DNA from: Buddleja alternifolia
Lineage: Eukaryota; Streptophyta; Magnoliopsida; Lamiales; Scrophulariaceae
Reading direction: 5' to 3'
NCBI GenBank assembly: GCA_019426215.1
Contig: CM033405.1
Coordinates: forward strand, 7,107,001-7,171,000
Length of the DNA: 64,000 bases
Both the position numbers and the translations under genes were made by a program. Below are positions 21,824-34,479 of the stretch, one piece after another; positions within the stretch are counted from its first letter, which is position 1, and each line of letters begins with the position of its first letter. The notes under the pieces were generated by a model. The model was not told the DNA's origin, did no database searches, and was given only the letters and a program-made list of their open reading frames with translations.

Positions 21824-24800
21824 ATGGCACCAAAGAATCTGCTTCTACCTTGGCCGAGCCTATCATCTAGTTGACTGAAAGCCTTGTTGTCGATTGGAAA
21901 TTTCTTTAATGAACAACTCAAATCAGCCTAACTGATATGATGGACATGGTAACCAAGGCTGGGCTCAAAACATTCGTTACTAAGTATTCCTATCTGTTTC
22001 CAACGGAGTCGACCTCTTCTGGAAAACTGCTAAACTCTTTGCAGACAAGTCTATCTCTTGTCTCATCCTTCCTATCCAAGAAGGAGCCACCAAAGGAATT
22101 TGTTTTGTCTGCTGCTTCCATTGCCAAGAACTTCATCTCCCAAATGAGGGTGAGCATTGGATTGCGTCACTTTGAATCAAATCAAAGAGCATGGACAACC
22201 ATGAGTGCTTATGAAGGTGTACCCTACAAACAACACTTTGAAAAGAAAGACCTGGTATCCAAATACCGACTGTTGGCTGACTTCTGCAGCAAGATTATAG
22301 AATGCAGAGTGGGTACCTTTGATAAGGTGAACCCAGTGCAATTTCAGATGATGACCGATGCTCCTCAATCTCGAGATAAACTGGAGTGAGTATGTATTTG
22401 GAGTTTAAGAGTCTAGAGTCTGTTTAAGCGCCCCCAATAAACCTTATGGGCTTATATTGAGCGACTATTGTATAAATCAGACTGTGTCACTTTCTCTGGT
22501 CAACCGCTGAACAAGACCAAGATGCTGGGAAAAGAAAAAGAATTCTGAACAATCTGTTCAATCCTCCCAAGGTTGGTGGTGCGACTAGACCACTATCTGA
22601 GCATCTGAAGTACGCGAAGCGTCAGATGAAGACGCTGAGCATCCAGTTCCAGAAGACGCCATGAAGCGTCCGGCTGCAACAAAGAAGAGGGCTCCCAGAA
22701 AGCTCAAGGCTCAAGTCATTCTTTCTCCTCAAAAGGATGACGAGGACACTGATGAGGATGCAGAGGACAAGATTCCTCTCATAAGGCATAGGATCGAAGG
22801 GATTATTAAACAATAGACTTTAAGGAACCATCTACCGTTTCTCCTCCCTCGCAAACACTCAAGCTCATTGAAGGAGTAAATGTTAAGAAGATCTTTAAAC
22901 GTACCAGGACAAGCAAGCGTCAAGCTGCTCCTGTTCCTGAGAAGCCTAAGACTGTTGAGCCAAGCGCTCGAGTTGCTGTTGAGCCAAGCGCTCACGTTGT
23001 TGTTGAGACAAGTTCTCAGGGTAAGTTTTATTTCTTCCCACAGCATTCTATACCTACATCTGTAGAAGATCCTGCTCTTATAGAGGATAGTTCATGTGTT
23101 ACAGTTTTAGTTCCGGATGCTACTGAAGCATCAACAGACTCCACCTCGATGTTTGAGATGAGAGAGGTTGTGGCTATTGCCAAGATGTTTGCCGCAGAAG
23201 TGCTGCACTTGAAGTAGAGGAACCTGCTCCCCAAACGATCAAGAGTCACTTAGTGTTCCGACTATAACAGAGGCACGCTCAGAAGTCAAAGCGTTGCTGA
23301 AGACTTACAAACGCCAACGCCAAGGCACCCCATGAAGACTATGCTGCTCATCGCAATCATGCCCCAGCGCTCGAAGAAGACTTCATCCCAGCTGGATATA
23401 ATGAAGGAAACAATACATTAATGCTGAGAATGAGGTAGCCTCGCTAATTGACGTCGTAATCAGATTAGGATATGGTGTTCAACACCGAGCTGACAGAAAT
23501 TGAGAGGAATACTATCTGGCCCTTCAACTTGGTAAATCTCCTGGTCAGATACCATCTTCTCTTATTCTTTCAACAAGACAGACAAGGAGGAAGAACTCCT
23601 AGGTGGATGTGGATCTCGCCTACTACCTGGATTATGGGCACAGTAAGTCTACAAGTTTTGCTCTGAGACTACAACATCAGAGTGTATGATCCTTTTCGCT
23701 CCGCCTTCTCAACCCTTCAGAGAAGTCTTAAAACAGAGAAGGCCACACACATTTTCCTCTTAATAGCAAACAGTGATGAGAACAAGAATTCGTCAATCCT
23801 CTTCGACTGTGGAGAACAAAGGAATTCATGCTAGTGAGCGTCTCAAATCTCTAACGGATTTGATCCAAACTGAAGCTGATGCATATTTTGATAGCGCGTC
23901 TATAATGCTAACTCAACCTGATAGATATCACTTTAAAGTCTATCAGAGATATCCATCATGAAGGCATTCGAGCTATGGTTAATGCTGGAACAGACTACTG
24001 TATGGTAGAAGTCAACTGGGTTGAAGCGGTATATGGCCATAGATATACGTTCACACAGAATTAGTTCAAGCTCCTCATCTATTTGGCATAGCATGCCTGA
24101 CAAGAAGCGTTAGTTTTCCAAGTATTGTCTTCTAAAGCGTCAAGAGCGAGTTGGACCTGTTGCCAAGTTGGCTAAATTTTAGCAACAAATAGAGCAATGT
24201 CCAGCGTCAAGCATTGCACAGACTGTCTATTACTCCTCTCCAATTCAACGCTCAAGCGTCCACCAATGGCAGTTCATCTCCATCCTGTTTGAACTTCTCA
24301 CCATGTCACTGCGATGAAAACTTCAGATTGATGATGAAGATCATGGCTCCCATTCCTCATTTTTGACAAGATCTTCACTGATAATCTACGGAAGCCAAAT
24401 GGCTCAAGGTTTCGAAACTTCCAAGGTTATCCACTTCTACCTTCTATCAGACAGAAGTAAGCGAACACTATGCCTATGTTTCTTTCCTTAGTTCAACGCA
24501 ATCAAGGTATAGCTCGGGTAGTGTATCCGTATTTGGAAGACTATTAATGCAGGTATGTGGCTCACAAGTTACAGCGCCTTCCTACAGATTGTATTATTAT
24601 TGGATTTTCCTTGCATTACTACCCAGATACATTATTTCTCATTCTAAACACAGTCAGGATCTTCCCAAACCACGTATTGGACATCATGGGTCCAATGTAC
24701 GTCCGATCCAGAGATAGTCCACTCCGCACCTTCATTCAAGGACTTGCATCTCTCTCGTCACGCCTAACTGAACTTCTGGAAGACGCTTCAAATTCATATG

Positions 24801-25316
24801 CAGAGATAGCGAATTTGAACTTCCAATTTGATGATTTTCGCCAACCAGAGTCAGCTCCTGAGGAAAAATCTGCTAAGTTAGTTGAAGCGTCTACACCCCT
24901 CTGAAGTTGAAAATTATTCCAGCGTCTGCTGAAGAACCAGTTCAAGCATCTCAACCAGAGGATATTCTTGACACTCCTGAACTTGTTATTGCTGATACTA
25001 CTGAGGATTTTCAAACTGATGTACGAGGTACATTTTGATCCTGCATATCAAGCTCCCCTTGATTCACTGAAGCATACATCCATTCAGCGACCACTCTTCA
25101 AGGTTCTATCGGATGTGGGTCAAGCGTTTGGAACTTTGTTAAAATCTGTCTTAGAGGAGATGAATCAAGCTACTCAGAATGAAGAATCACTCCACTGGAT
25201 TAAGACAGATCTGCAAAGATTGAATCTCAATCATGAACGCTCAAATAGGTCATTTGAAAGGTTCTGCGCAAGCGCTGTGGATGAGTGTCGTAGAGAATTC
25301 AAGAGTGAATGATGCT
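21824..25316 (+). pseudogene. Env-like/extra ORF, inverted third copy, truncated
   Basis: Start region MAPKN at 21824 matches the MAPKKS start of the other copies. Recognisable blocks follow: WKF, MMDMVTKAGLKTFVTKYSYLFP (part shown by frame 21937-22389), VPYKQHFEKKDLVSKYR, FDPAYQAPLDSLKHTS. Numerous frameshifts and stops break it, and the last third is cut off by the LTR B junction. It is useful mainly as a third, diverged sequence for judging which residues of this unusual ORF are conserved. Confidence 0.72.
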
Positions 25317-25319
25317 ACA

Positions 25320-27197
25320 AGTTCGTCCCAAGTGGTATACGAAAGGGTCTAGAAGGGGGGGGGGGGTTGAATAGACCCTGAAATCTTTTTCGACTTCTAA
25401 AAATTCGTATCACTTTGAAGTATTTGAACGCTCAGAAAGCTTTAAGCGCTGGGTGCGGCGCTTGAGAGATAATGACTTAGGCGCTAGTTTCAGGCGCTTG
25501 AGGGACGTTAACTTAGACTCGGTGATTTCAACGCTTACCAAAATAGGGCAGAGTTTAGTCACTAAATCAGGGTTAGCACAGCGGAAGTATTTTATAGCTT
25601 AGCGTTCGGTTTGTTAATCAAAAGTAGTCGCTTAGGTGTTTTAAAACTTTATCAGAATGTATGCAATATGAATAGTAAAGCAATAAAACAGTAAATAGCT
25701 TAAAGCGATAAATGACACAGGATATTTATAAGGTTCACTGGGTGATGTAATCCCAGCTACGTCCTTCTTCTCCTTTTATCAGGGAGGTTTTCCACTATGA
25801 TGATTATCGAAGAGTCACACAGAGACTTCTACAAAATAGAGGGAGATTGGATATGATCTCGGAACTCCTTGGTCACACAGATTTCAGCTCCAATAAAGAC
25901 CTTCTATCCTCTTGCTTCTTCCACTCAGAAATAATGCAAGTTACGCTTGATCCCGGAACTCCTTGGTCACACAGATTTCAGCTCCAATAGAGATCTTCCT
26001 CCACAAGCTTCTTTTACACAAAAATATTGCTTGTAAATCAACAAGCTTTCTCACTCAGATGAAAGATGTTGAGAGTTTATATAACGGGTTTGTTTGTTTT
26101 TGGAAAGTTCAAACAACTTGAAGATATCTCAATAGTAGTGTAGGGTCTTCAAAGAAGGGTTTGAGATATATTTGACTGTTTCTGGAATATTTGTGAAAAG
26201 CTTATAAGGATATTTGGCTATGGATTTTGTAGGCTTTTCTTTCAACAAAGTTTTTATTCTTTTCTTGTGTCTTTTTGTATATACAAGAGATTGTGACTTT
26301 ATTCACACTAATATATTCAGGTATATCTCTTGTATGTGTCACTACTTGTTTTCTTTTTGTTGAAAAGGGCTATTTATAGGTTATTTGTGGTTTTTGTCCG
26401 TTGGACACGATTGGGATCTCGTTTCCCTAAACATTCCATGAGTTCCGACATTCCTAACTTTGGGTATTTTTAATTAGTTAGGCATGTTCTTGGTTTCATA
26501 ACTCTGACAGTCTTGGTCAAATAAATGGCTTGCCCATAAGTTGTAGTGCTTATATTTTAATAGCACTTATCCGACTTTTGATGCATCTTGTCTTATTCCC
26601 GTTTGGAAATAATTACCGTTGGGTCATGCATTTTTTAAGTCTTTAGTAACTTGGGCTTACGTCTTCAGGTTACGTTTTGAGAACTGGACGCTTGAGCTTT
26701 GGATGTTGGGCTTTTTGGAAAGCAATCTTCTATGTGCTAAACAGACGCTTAAAAAGAGTCAGTATTCTTTGCCCGACTCTTAGACGCTTGACCTTCCACT
26801 TTATCTTTGATAGACTCACTAAGAATTCTAACATTGACTTAGTGTTAAGTACTTGGTCTAAAGTTCATAATAAATCTTGAGCGCTGGTTTCATAACCTGG
26901 GACAGTCTTTTAGCGCTTTGACGGACGCTTTGAGACTAATCTTTATCTTTACTTTTTCCTTCAGACGCTTGATCTTCAACTTCATCACTTGGTAGACTCA
27001 CACAGAACTCTTCTAGTGATCTAGTATCACATCCTTAGTCTAAAATCTATAAAGATAAAAATACAAGCCTAATAAAATAAACAAGCTTTCAGACGCTTAT
27101 ACATTTGTTCTATGAAAGCTTTTATACTTACATTTCTTGGGGTCTAACATAGAATCCTAATTGTCATCATCAAACATCTAACATGAAATTCCTAACA
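25320..27197 (-). repeat. LTR B, internal LTR of the composite
   Basis: 1,878 bp, same orientation as A and C. Its left edge reads AGTTCGTCCC in place of TGTTGxTCCC, so the TG terminus is damaged. The right edge CCTAACA is intact and followed by a polypurine tract. The five bases on its left (CTACA) do not match the TATTC right of LTR C. At several positions (for example the 5-A versus 7-A run near 26752 and the TTTTTCC near 26956) B differs from both A and C. Confidence 0.88.
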
Positions 27198-27219
27198 ATT
27201 TCCCCCTTTTTGATGATGG
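27198..27219 (-). other. Polypurine tract next to LTR B
   Basis: Same AAAAAGGGGGAAAT tract on the minus strand as next to LTR A, marking LTR B as a 3' LTR of the element to its right. Confidence 0.8.
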
Positions 27220-27415
27220 CAATACTTACTCTTTTATAGTTCAAGAGTTAGACGGCCAAAAGTAATGGTTAGCGTTGGTTAGTAAGTTAGTTAAAGTCAG
27301 TTAAGCTTCAACGAGGTGTTTCAGCTGAAAAATGCATTATATATATCATTGAAGGTACAAGCATTTTTACAACTGAAATAAGAAAGAGATGAAAACAAGA
27401 AAAGCAAAAGTACAA

Positions 27416-30400
27416 TCAAGATCGTGACTTGATCTTGTATCTCTTGGGCATTTCTGCGCGGATTGCCTCAGTTATTTGATCTTCTAATGTCATCATCACA
27501 TCATGATCTTTATTGATTATATACTTGTTTTCATCTACTTGCTTTTGTTTGAAAGCGACGTAATGCTTATCCCATTCATCTGGGTCAATACCCATATACC
27601 TTAAGCAGATTCTGAAGGTTCGATTTAGATCAGACATCTTCCTTTCCACAACTACTTTTTCTGGATCGGTAGGTTCTGGAATGGACGCTCTGGAAAGAGG
27701 GATGTCAAACTGCTCAAGCAGTGCTCTGGAAGGTACTGGAAGATCTGGATAGAGCGCTCTTGGAGTTTCTCTTTTACTGGGCGCTCCAGTAGGGCAAAAG
27801 TAGTTACCCAAGATGGATAGGGATCTTGCTCTTTATTTTGTATAGGAGGAGGAGTGGGAGTATGTTGACGCTTGGGCGGCGGAGGAGGATCGTGAGCGTT
27901 TGAATTTGAAGTTTTCCTCTTCTCCCCTTTCTTCTTCTCTTCCCCCTTATTGCCATCATCAGTCGGCATAAAATGCTGAGTAAGGAGACTGATTTGAGTA
28001 GCAATCTGAGCGACAGAGGCCTCAAGAGTGTTAAGACGCTGATCGAAATGTTCTTTCATGACCAGGAGTTGGGCTTGAGTAGCGTCTGTCAGAGAGGTCT
28101 CTAGAGTAGTGAAGCGGTTGATAATGTCTTCTTTCAAGGCCAGTTGACTCGCCTGAGTAGCGTCAGCCATTTGCTGAAATTTCTTAAGGCCTTCAGTCAT
28201 GGTTGCTTGAGCAGAAGAGACCGCAGGTTCAACGGGAAGCTTGAAGCGAGACGTGTGTTTGAGTGATTCAATGGGAACTTGATAGGTAGGATCAAACATT
28301 GTCCCTTGAAGCTCTGGGTCAATAGCAGACTTTGTTGATGCAGTAGAGTCAGAGTCAGATGGACTGTCAACAGGGATAGGCGCTGGATGCTGTTCTGGTG
28401 AGCGCTCAGCAATAAGGGACGCTGGCCGAGCAGGCAATCCTTCAACGGGCGCTTCAGCAAGAGGTAACACTGGCAGTTCAGGTAACCTTTCAGTGGGCGC
28501 TTCAGCAGGCGCTGAGTTATACGGCTAAAATCGTAAATTGGAAGTCCATGCTGGCAAAGGGCTCATTTGCATATGGATATGTAGCACTCTGTAGAAGTTC
28601 ATTCAAGTGTAGAGTAGGAAGGTAAGTACCTTGAATGAGGGTGCGAAGTGGACTATCCATGGCCCTAATGTACATTGGCCCAAGGATATCCAGTACATGA
28701 TGTGGAAAGATTCTGGAAGGCGCTCGGCAGATGGAGAATAGAGCATCTGAGCAATAATGTTGAGAGAATCCAATCAGCCTGTCCGTTGGAAAAACTTTGA
28801 GTTTTTGAGATTCAGGAACATAGTTATTGTAGTATTCTTCCAAATAGGGGTAGACAGCTTGAGCAAGCGCTTGGTTTCTTTCCAGTAGAGATAAGATGAA
28901 GTCATAACGGCTATGAACTTCCTGTCTGATGGAGGGAAGGAGTGGATATCCGTGAAGGAGTTTATCCGAGAGCCATTCCATGAGCGCAGATTTTCTGTGA
29001 AGACTCTGTCAAAATGAGAGAGAGGAGTCATGATCTTGATCATCAGTCGAAAGTTGTCGTCACAGTCACTTGAGGTGAAGTTCAAGCAAGACGGTGAAGA
29101 ACTGTCGCTGGAAGACGCTGTAGTATCGAAGCGTAGAGGAGTGTTTGCAAATCTGTGCAACGCTATGCGTAGGCATTGCTCAGTTTGTTGGCGAATAAGT
29201 GGCAGCCTCAAAACTGACCCAATTCTTCGTTGACGCTTCTGTAGGCAATATTGAGCGAATTTCCGCTTCTTATCATATATACAGGCGCTGAAAAGATGAG
29301 GATCACTGACCAACTCTTCGAATTTGTATTTGTTGCAAACATACGCTTCAGCCCAATTTACTTCAGTCATGCAGTACTCAGTCCCTGCATTAAGGATAGC
29401 ACGAAATCCTTGTTGGTGTATGTCTCTGATTGCCTCAAAACGATTTTTGTCTGGTTCATAATTGGCATCCCAAACGTTATCAAAATAAGCATCAGCTTCT
29501 ATCTGAATCATATCAAGGATAGATGCTGGACGGTCTCCGGCATGTACACCTTTATTCGTCCATAAACGGAGCGGATTAGCTGAAGATATATTTGCAGGAC
29601 TGTTTACGAGAGTTGAGGAGTGAGAGTAGCCTTCTCTGTTTAAGAGCTTCTCGGTGGGATTGATGAGTTCATAATCACGGTCATAGACTCGTATGTTGAA
29701 ATCTCTGAGAGCAAGACCAGTTGGTTTGCTGTGCCCGTACTCTCGATAATAGGCCAGATCAACATCTGCTCTTGGGTCTTTCTTTCTTGAACCTGTCTCG
29801 GGGTCTCTGAGTTGAGCAAGGTGTCTCGGACAGTGAGATCAAACTTAAAAAGTTTGACTATATCATTCTCCGCATTTATAAGACTGTCTTCATTATATCC
29901 GGCAGGAAAGAAGTCTTCTTCGGGCGCTGGGGGTAGATAGTCAACTGAGTGATCAATTGTCTTTAGAGGATCCAGCTGAAAGAAGTGTCGGTGGATGACA
30001 ATTTCTTCAGCGTCGCTCTGATCTTCTGAGCGTGCCTCGGTTGTAGATGGGAGAGTGAGTAGGAGTGGAACCTCTGGAACATCAGGTTCATCAAGCTCTA
30101 AGCCTGCAGATTCTGTGGCGGCTGCATGAGCGATGGCGACAACATCTGTCATATCGACATCCAGATGGACATCACTGGGCGCTTGAACAGCGGCTAGAGG
30201 AAGAGCTGTATAACAGATATCCTCTATAAGGGGAGGATCTTCTACATAAGTAGGTAAGAAAATGCTGTGGGAAGAAATAAACTTACCCTAAGAGCTAGTC
30301 TCAACAGCAATAGTAGCTTGAGCGCTTGGCTCAGTAGTCTCAGGCTCTGGAGGAGTAACATCAACTTGACGCTTACGGAATCCTCTGCGTTTCTTGAAGA

Positions 30401-31426
30401 TACGCTTCACGTTCACCCCTTCAGCTGGTGGCGCTTGAGTGGGTGCAACAGTAGGTTCTTCAAAGTCTATGTTTTTAAGTACTTTTACCAGTTTTCTTCG
30501 GCTTACGAGAGGAATCTTGTCTTCTTCATCGTCATCCGTAGCTTCATCATCCTGTGGAGGAGATGGAATAGGTTGAGCCTTGGGCTTTCGGGTAGCCCTC
30601 TTTTTGGTAGCAGCCGGGCGTTTCACGGCTTTCTTCGGAGTGGAACGCTTAGCTTCCTCTAGAGCTGGACGCTCAGCCTCCTCGTCTGACGCTTCACGCA
30701 CAACTTGGCGCTCAGAGAGAGGTCTGGCCGCACCTCCGATCTTTGGTGGGTTAAAAAGATTCTGAATGATTCTTGGCCCATAAAATTTGTGTTTGGCCAC
30801 AGTAAATCCAGCCGAAGATGTACATTCTGCTCTGAATAGCAGGTCACTAAGAACTAAACCGTAAGGTTTGTTTGAAGCATGCAGACAGTCTCTGAATCTG
30901 CTGAACACATAGGCGCTCCAGTTGATGTTTATGTTGAGCAGGATGGCTGTCATCATTCGAAATTGCAATGGGTTAATTTTGTCAAAAGTCCCCACTCTGC
31001 ATTCAATGTTTTTGCTGCAGAAATCAGCCAAGACACGATATCTGTTGACTATATCTTTCTTCTCGAAGTACTGTTTGTATGGAACACCGTCATACGCTCT
31101 AATTCGGAGCCAGACTTCTTCAATCTATTCGTCAGTGATGGTGTCCAAAGTTGCTCCTTCGTTAGGTAAGGTGAAGTTCTGAGCGATAGTGTTGGCAGAA
31201 AGAGTGAAGAGCTTGGATGATCGACTTCACATTTCTCCAGGAAACCAGGAAAGATGTATGAATATCTGGTTAGGAACTTCTGGAGCCCAGCCTCGGCAAC
31301 AGAGTCCATCATCTCCGATAGGTCAATTTGGTTATGTTCGTATAAGAACTTCCAGTCCACCACGAGACCCTCAGTTACCTTGAATACTTTGTCAGTAGAA
31401 GTAGCAGGAGATTTCTTGGGTGCCAT
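27416..31426 (-). pseudogene. Env-like/extra ORF downstream of pol, copy B-C
   Basis: Starts MAPKKSPATS at 31426 and ends with the same basic terminus at 27416. It keeps Gln or Glu codons at the places where copy A has stops. However, it carries its own lesions: frameshifts near 31060, 29785 (loss of one G compared with copy A), 28960, 28520 and 27795, and stops near 30288 and 29640-30160. It retains about 14 extra bases near 31235 that copy A has lost. Domain layout is as in copy A, and function is unknown. Confidence 0.7.
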
Positions 31427-32529
31427 TTTTGATAAAGAGTGATTGAGAGATTTTTGCTTTTAGAGAGAGAGAGATTTTTGCAGAGAGTTTGAGTAGAAAT
31501 GGGTTCTTTTCTGCACAAAATTAGTTTTTAGTAACATAGTTTGGAATTTGTGTTTTCTCTCTTTGTTAGGATTTTGACACGTGGAAATCAATTAGATCTC
31601 AGCCTTTGAGCAAGATAACTGTGGACGTGAATTTTAAAAGGTAGGCACGGTTACATTTGGTAACTCCCACATATAATTTTTTGAAGTCCGAGTAGAGATT
31701 TGAAATAAGACGATTCAGAGTTTAAGTGTGATACACGCGCGTGTGAAATGTTGACACGTATACCATCACAAACTGTTTGAGAGCCATCATTTTGAAGAAC
31801 TATGTAAGTACCCGCCAATTTTTGATTATTTGGAGCGTGTAGATATGATTTTGCTTTATCAGAAATTTGACGCTCGTCATACTTGATTATTTGTAAGGAT
31901 GTTTTATATTGACGCTCGACAAATTTGAAATTCTTCCCAAATCCCCTTATATAAAGATGTAATATTTGTCTTATTTTTCTAAGTATGTATGGACACTATT
32001 TTCGATAAAGACAATATACTTTTGAGTTAAGTTAGAATATTCAGCGTTAGATGTACCCGCCTAGAATACATGGTGAGTGTATTTACACGTGTACATAAGC
32101 TGAACCAGCTTTTTGAAAAATCAATGAGTACCCTTGGATTTTCTTGAACAGAGAGAAGGGATGTCAAGTCAGCATTAATTGCATTGATTGACTAATCCAC
32201 TATTTTCTGTTTAGCTTCGGGTAAGGTATGCTCTAGTTGAAATATCTTTTACTAAGTGCTTGACTGGGAATAATTCTAAGCGTTTAGCGTTTTTGAAAAT
32301 AGCACAGACGCTAAGAAAGATATGTGTGATAAGAGTCCGAATGATTTGAGTGTATAATGCTAAGTACTTATGACCAATGCAAGGAAAAACATTTTTTTTT
32401 TGTGGTCATATTTACTTAAATAGAGTTATTTCTTTTAAGGTTCCCCCTATGTAGGTTCCCCCTAAAATACATAAGATAAAGTGAATTCCCCCTAAATTTT
32501 ATGCCTAGAAAATATGATGTTTCGAATGA
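31427..32529 (-). other. Spacer between pol and the env-like ORF, copy B-C
   Basis: Non-coding counterpart of 17272-18409, with purine tracts on the minus strand at about 32439-32449, 32455-32464 and 32486-32494. Relative to copy A it lacks about 30 bp between the second and third tracts and has a shorter T-run near 32393. Confidence 0.7.
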
Positions 32530-34479
32530 TTAAGCGTTTAGATCAATCATACCTAGTTCACTTCTTAAAGTGAGGAAACGTTGTTCGTTGAGCGCTTTGG
32601 TGAAGATATCTGCCAATTGCTTTTATGTACCAATGAAGTGCATGTAGATATCTTTCTTTTGAACGTGGTCACGTAGAAAGTGATAGCGGATGTCAATGTG
32701 TTTGGTTCTAGAGTGAAGAACTGGATTTTGAGTCATCGCTAAGGCGCTTTGATTGTCACAATGGATAGGAGTTGGATCTAAGACTATTCCATAGTCTCTA
32801 AGTTGTTGCCTCATCCAAAGGATCTGTGCACAACAGCTTCCAGCGGCTACATACTCAGCTTCAACGGTAGAAGTCGCTATGGATTGTTGCTTCTTACTAT
32901 GCCATGAAATTAGTCTATCACCTAGAAATTGACATGTACCACTAGTAACTTTTCTATCTATTTTGCATCCTGCAAAATCTGCATCTGAATAACCAATTAG
33001 TTCAAAAGGAGAATCCCTAGGATACCATAAGCCCACATTTTGTGTGCCTTTTAGGTACTTAAGGATCTTTTTGGCAGCAATTAGGTTTGATTCTCTAGGA
33101 TCATCTTGAAATCGTGCACACATGCATACCGAGAACATAATATCAGGTCTACTAGCTGTAAGATAAAGAAGTGATCCAATAATACCTCTATAGTTAGTGA
33201 TATCAATTTTCTTTCCATTATCATCTTTATCTAGCTTAAGCGTTTGGCTTATTAGAATTTTGGAAGGTGATACATTTTCCATACCAAATTTCTTGATCAT
33301 ATCTCTAGTATATTTAGTTTGGTTTATAAATATGCCATTAGGGAGTTGTTTAACTTGTAATCCTAGGAAGAAAGTTAATTCACCCATCATGCTCATTTCA
33401 AATTGATCTTGCATCATTTTCGAAAATTTCTCACATAGACGCTTATTGGTAGATCCAAATATAATATCATCAACATAAATTTGAACTAAGAGAATATCTT
33501 CATTATGGGTAATTTTGAATAACGTTGTGTCAACGCTGCCTTTTGAAAAGCCTTTACCTATAAGGAAGATAGAAAGAGTGTCATACCATGCTCTTTGTGC
33601 TTGTTTAAGACCATAAAGTGCCTTGTCCAATTTGTAGACCATACTCTTCCCATGGTTGTTGATGAATCCTGGTGGTTGCTCCACATATACTTCTTCTTGA
33701 AGTTTACCATTCAGAAATGCACTCTTTACATCCATTTGATATACTGTAAATTTGTTGAATGCTGCAAACGCTAGAAACATGCGAATAGCTTCAAGACGGG
33801 CGACAGGAGCGTATGTCTCATCGAAGTCGATACCCTCTTCTTGACAGTATCCTTGTGCTACAAGTCTGGCTTTGTTTCTAATCACAATGCCATTCTCATC
33901 CATTTTGTTTCTATAAACCCATCTAGTACCAATAACTCCTTGATGAGTTGGACTTGGCACTAACGTCCATACCTCGTTTCTTTCATACTGATTTAGCTCT
34001 TCTTGCATGGCTTCAATCCAGCTTGGATCGTTAAGCGCTTCATCCAGTTTCTTTGGTTCCATTTGAGATAGGAAACTTGCAAACATGGCCTCATTTTTTG
34101 TAGCGGCTCTAGTTCTAACAGGTGCTCCAGCATCTCCAATAATTAGTTCTGGTGGATGGTCTCTGAGCCATTTTCTGTCTGGATGGAACGGGTTAATAGA
34201 TTGATCCGACGCTTGATTAAGCTGTGCAGGCGCTTGACCAATTTCTTGCATAGGCGCTTCAGTGTTTACAGTTTGAGTTTGCTCTTGATGGACATTCTCT
34301 TCATGATCATCAGCGTTTCTTGCAATATCATTATTGATACCCTTACGAGTAATGTTAGGATTAGGTACAATGATCTCATTATCTTCATCAATGTCACTAT
34401 CATTACAAAGATTGATTTGTGACGCTCGTTGAGATAAATCTTCAATTCCTACATCATTAATATTAACCTTACTCGGTTC
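32530..34479 (-). pseudogene. Reverse transcriptase and RNase H, copy B-C
   Basis: A long open frame (34479 to 32626) with complete Ty1/copia [67 protein letters not shown], and [10 protein letters not shown] at about 33465-33480. RNase H motifs follow ([37 protein letters not shown]). One TAA at 32623-32625 replaces the GAA still present in copy A, 31 codons before the natural stop at 32530. It sits in the same frame as the integrase frame upstream, separated by one TAA at 34480-34482. Confidence 0.9.

Larger units (their letters stand above)
20888..25319 (+). mobile_element. Inverted, diverged Sirevirus fragment
   Basis: Read on the plus strand this segment begins within the end of RNase H (the reverse complement of about 18455-18410), passes through the spacer with its GGGGGA tracts, and enters the env-like ORF at 21824. 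It stops inside the ORF's coiled-coil part at 25319, right at LTR B. It is more diverged from copies A and B-C than those are from each other, so it came from another family member. It has no LTR of its own orientation. Neither end shows a target duplication. Confidence 0.8.

Noticed and set aside
11172..27197. Independent full element bounded by LTR A and LTR B
   Set aside because: No primer-binding site lies left of LTR B and the adjoining sequence is inverted, so LTR B cannot be the 5' LTR of copy A.
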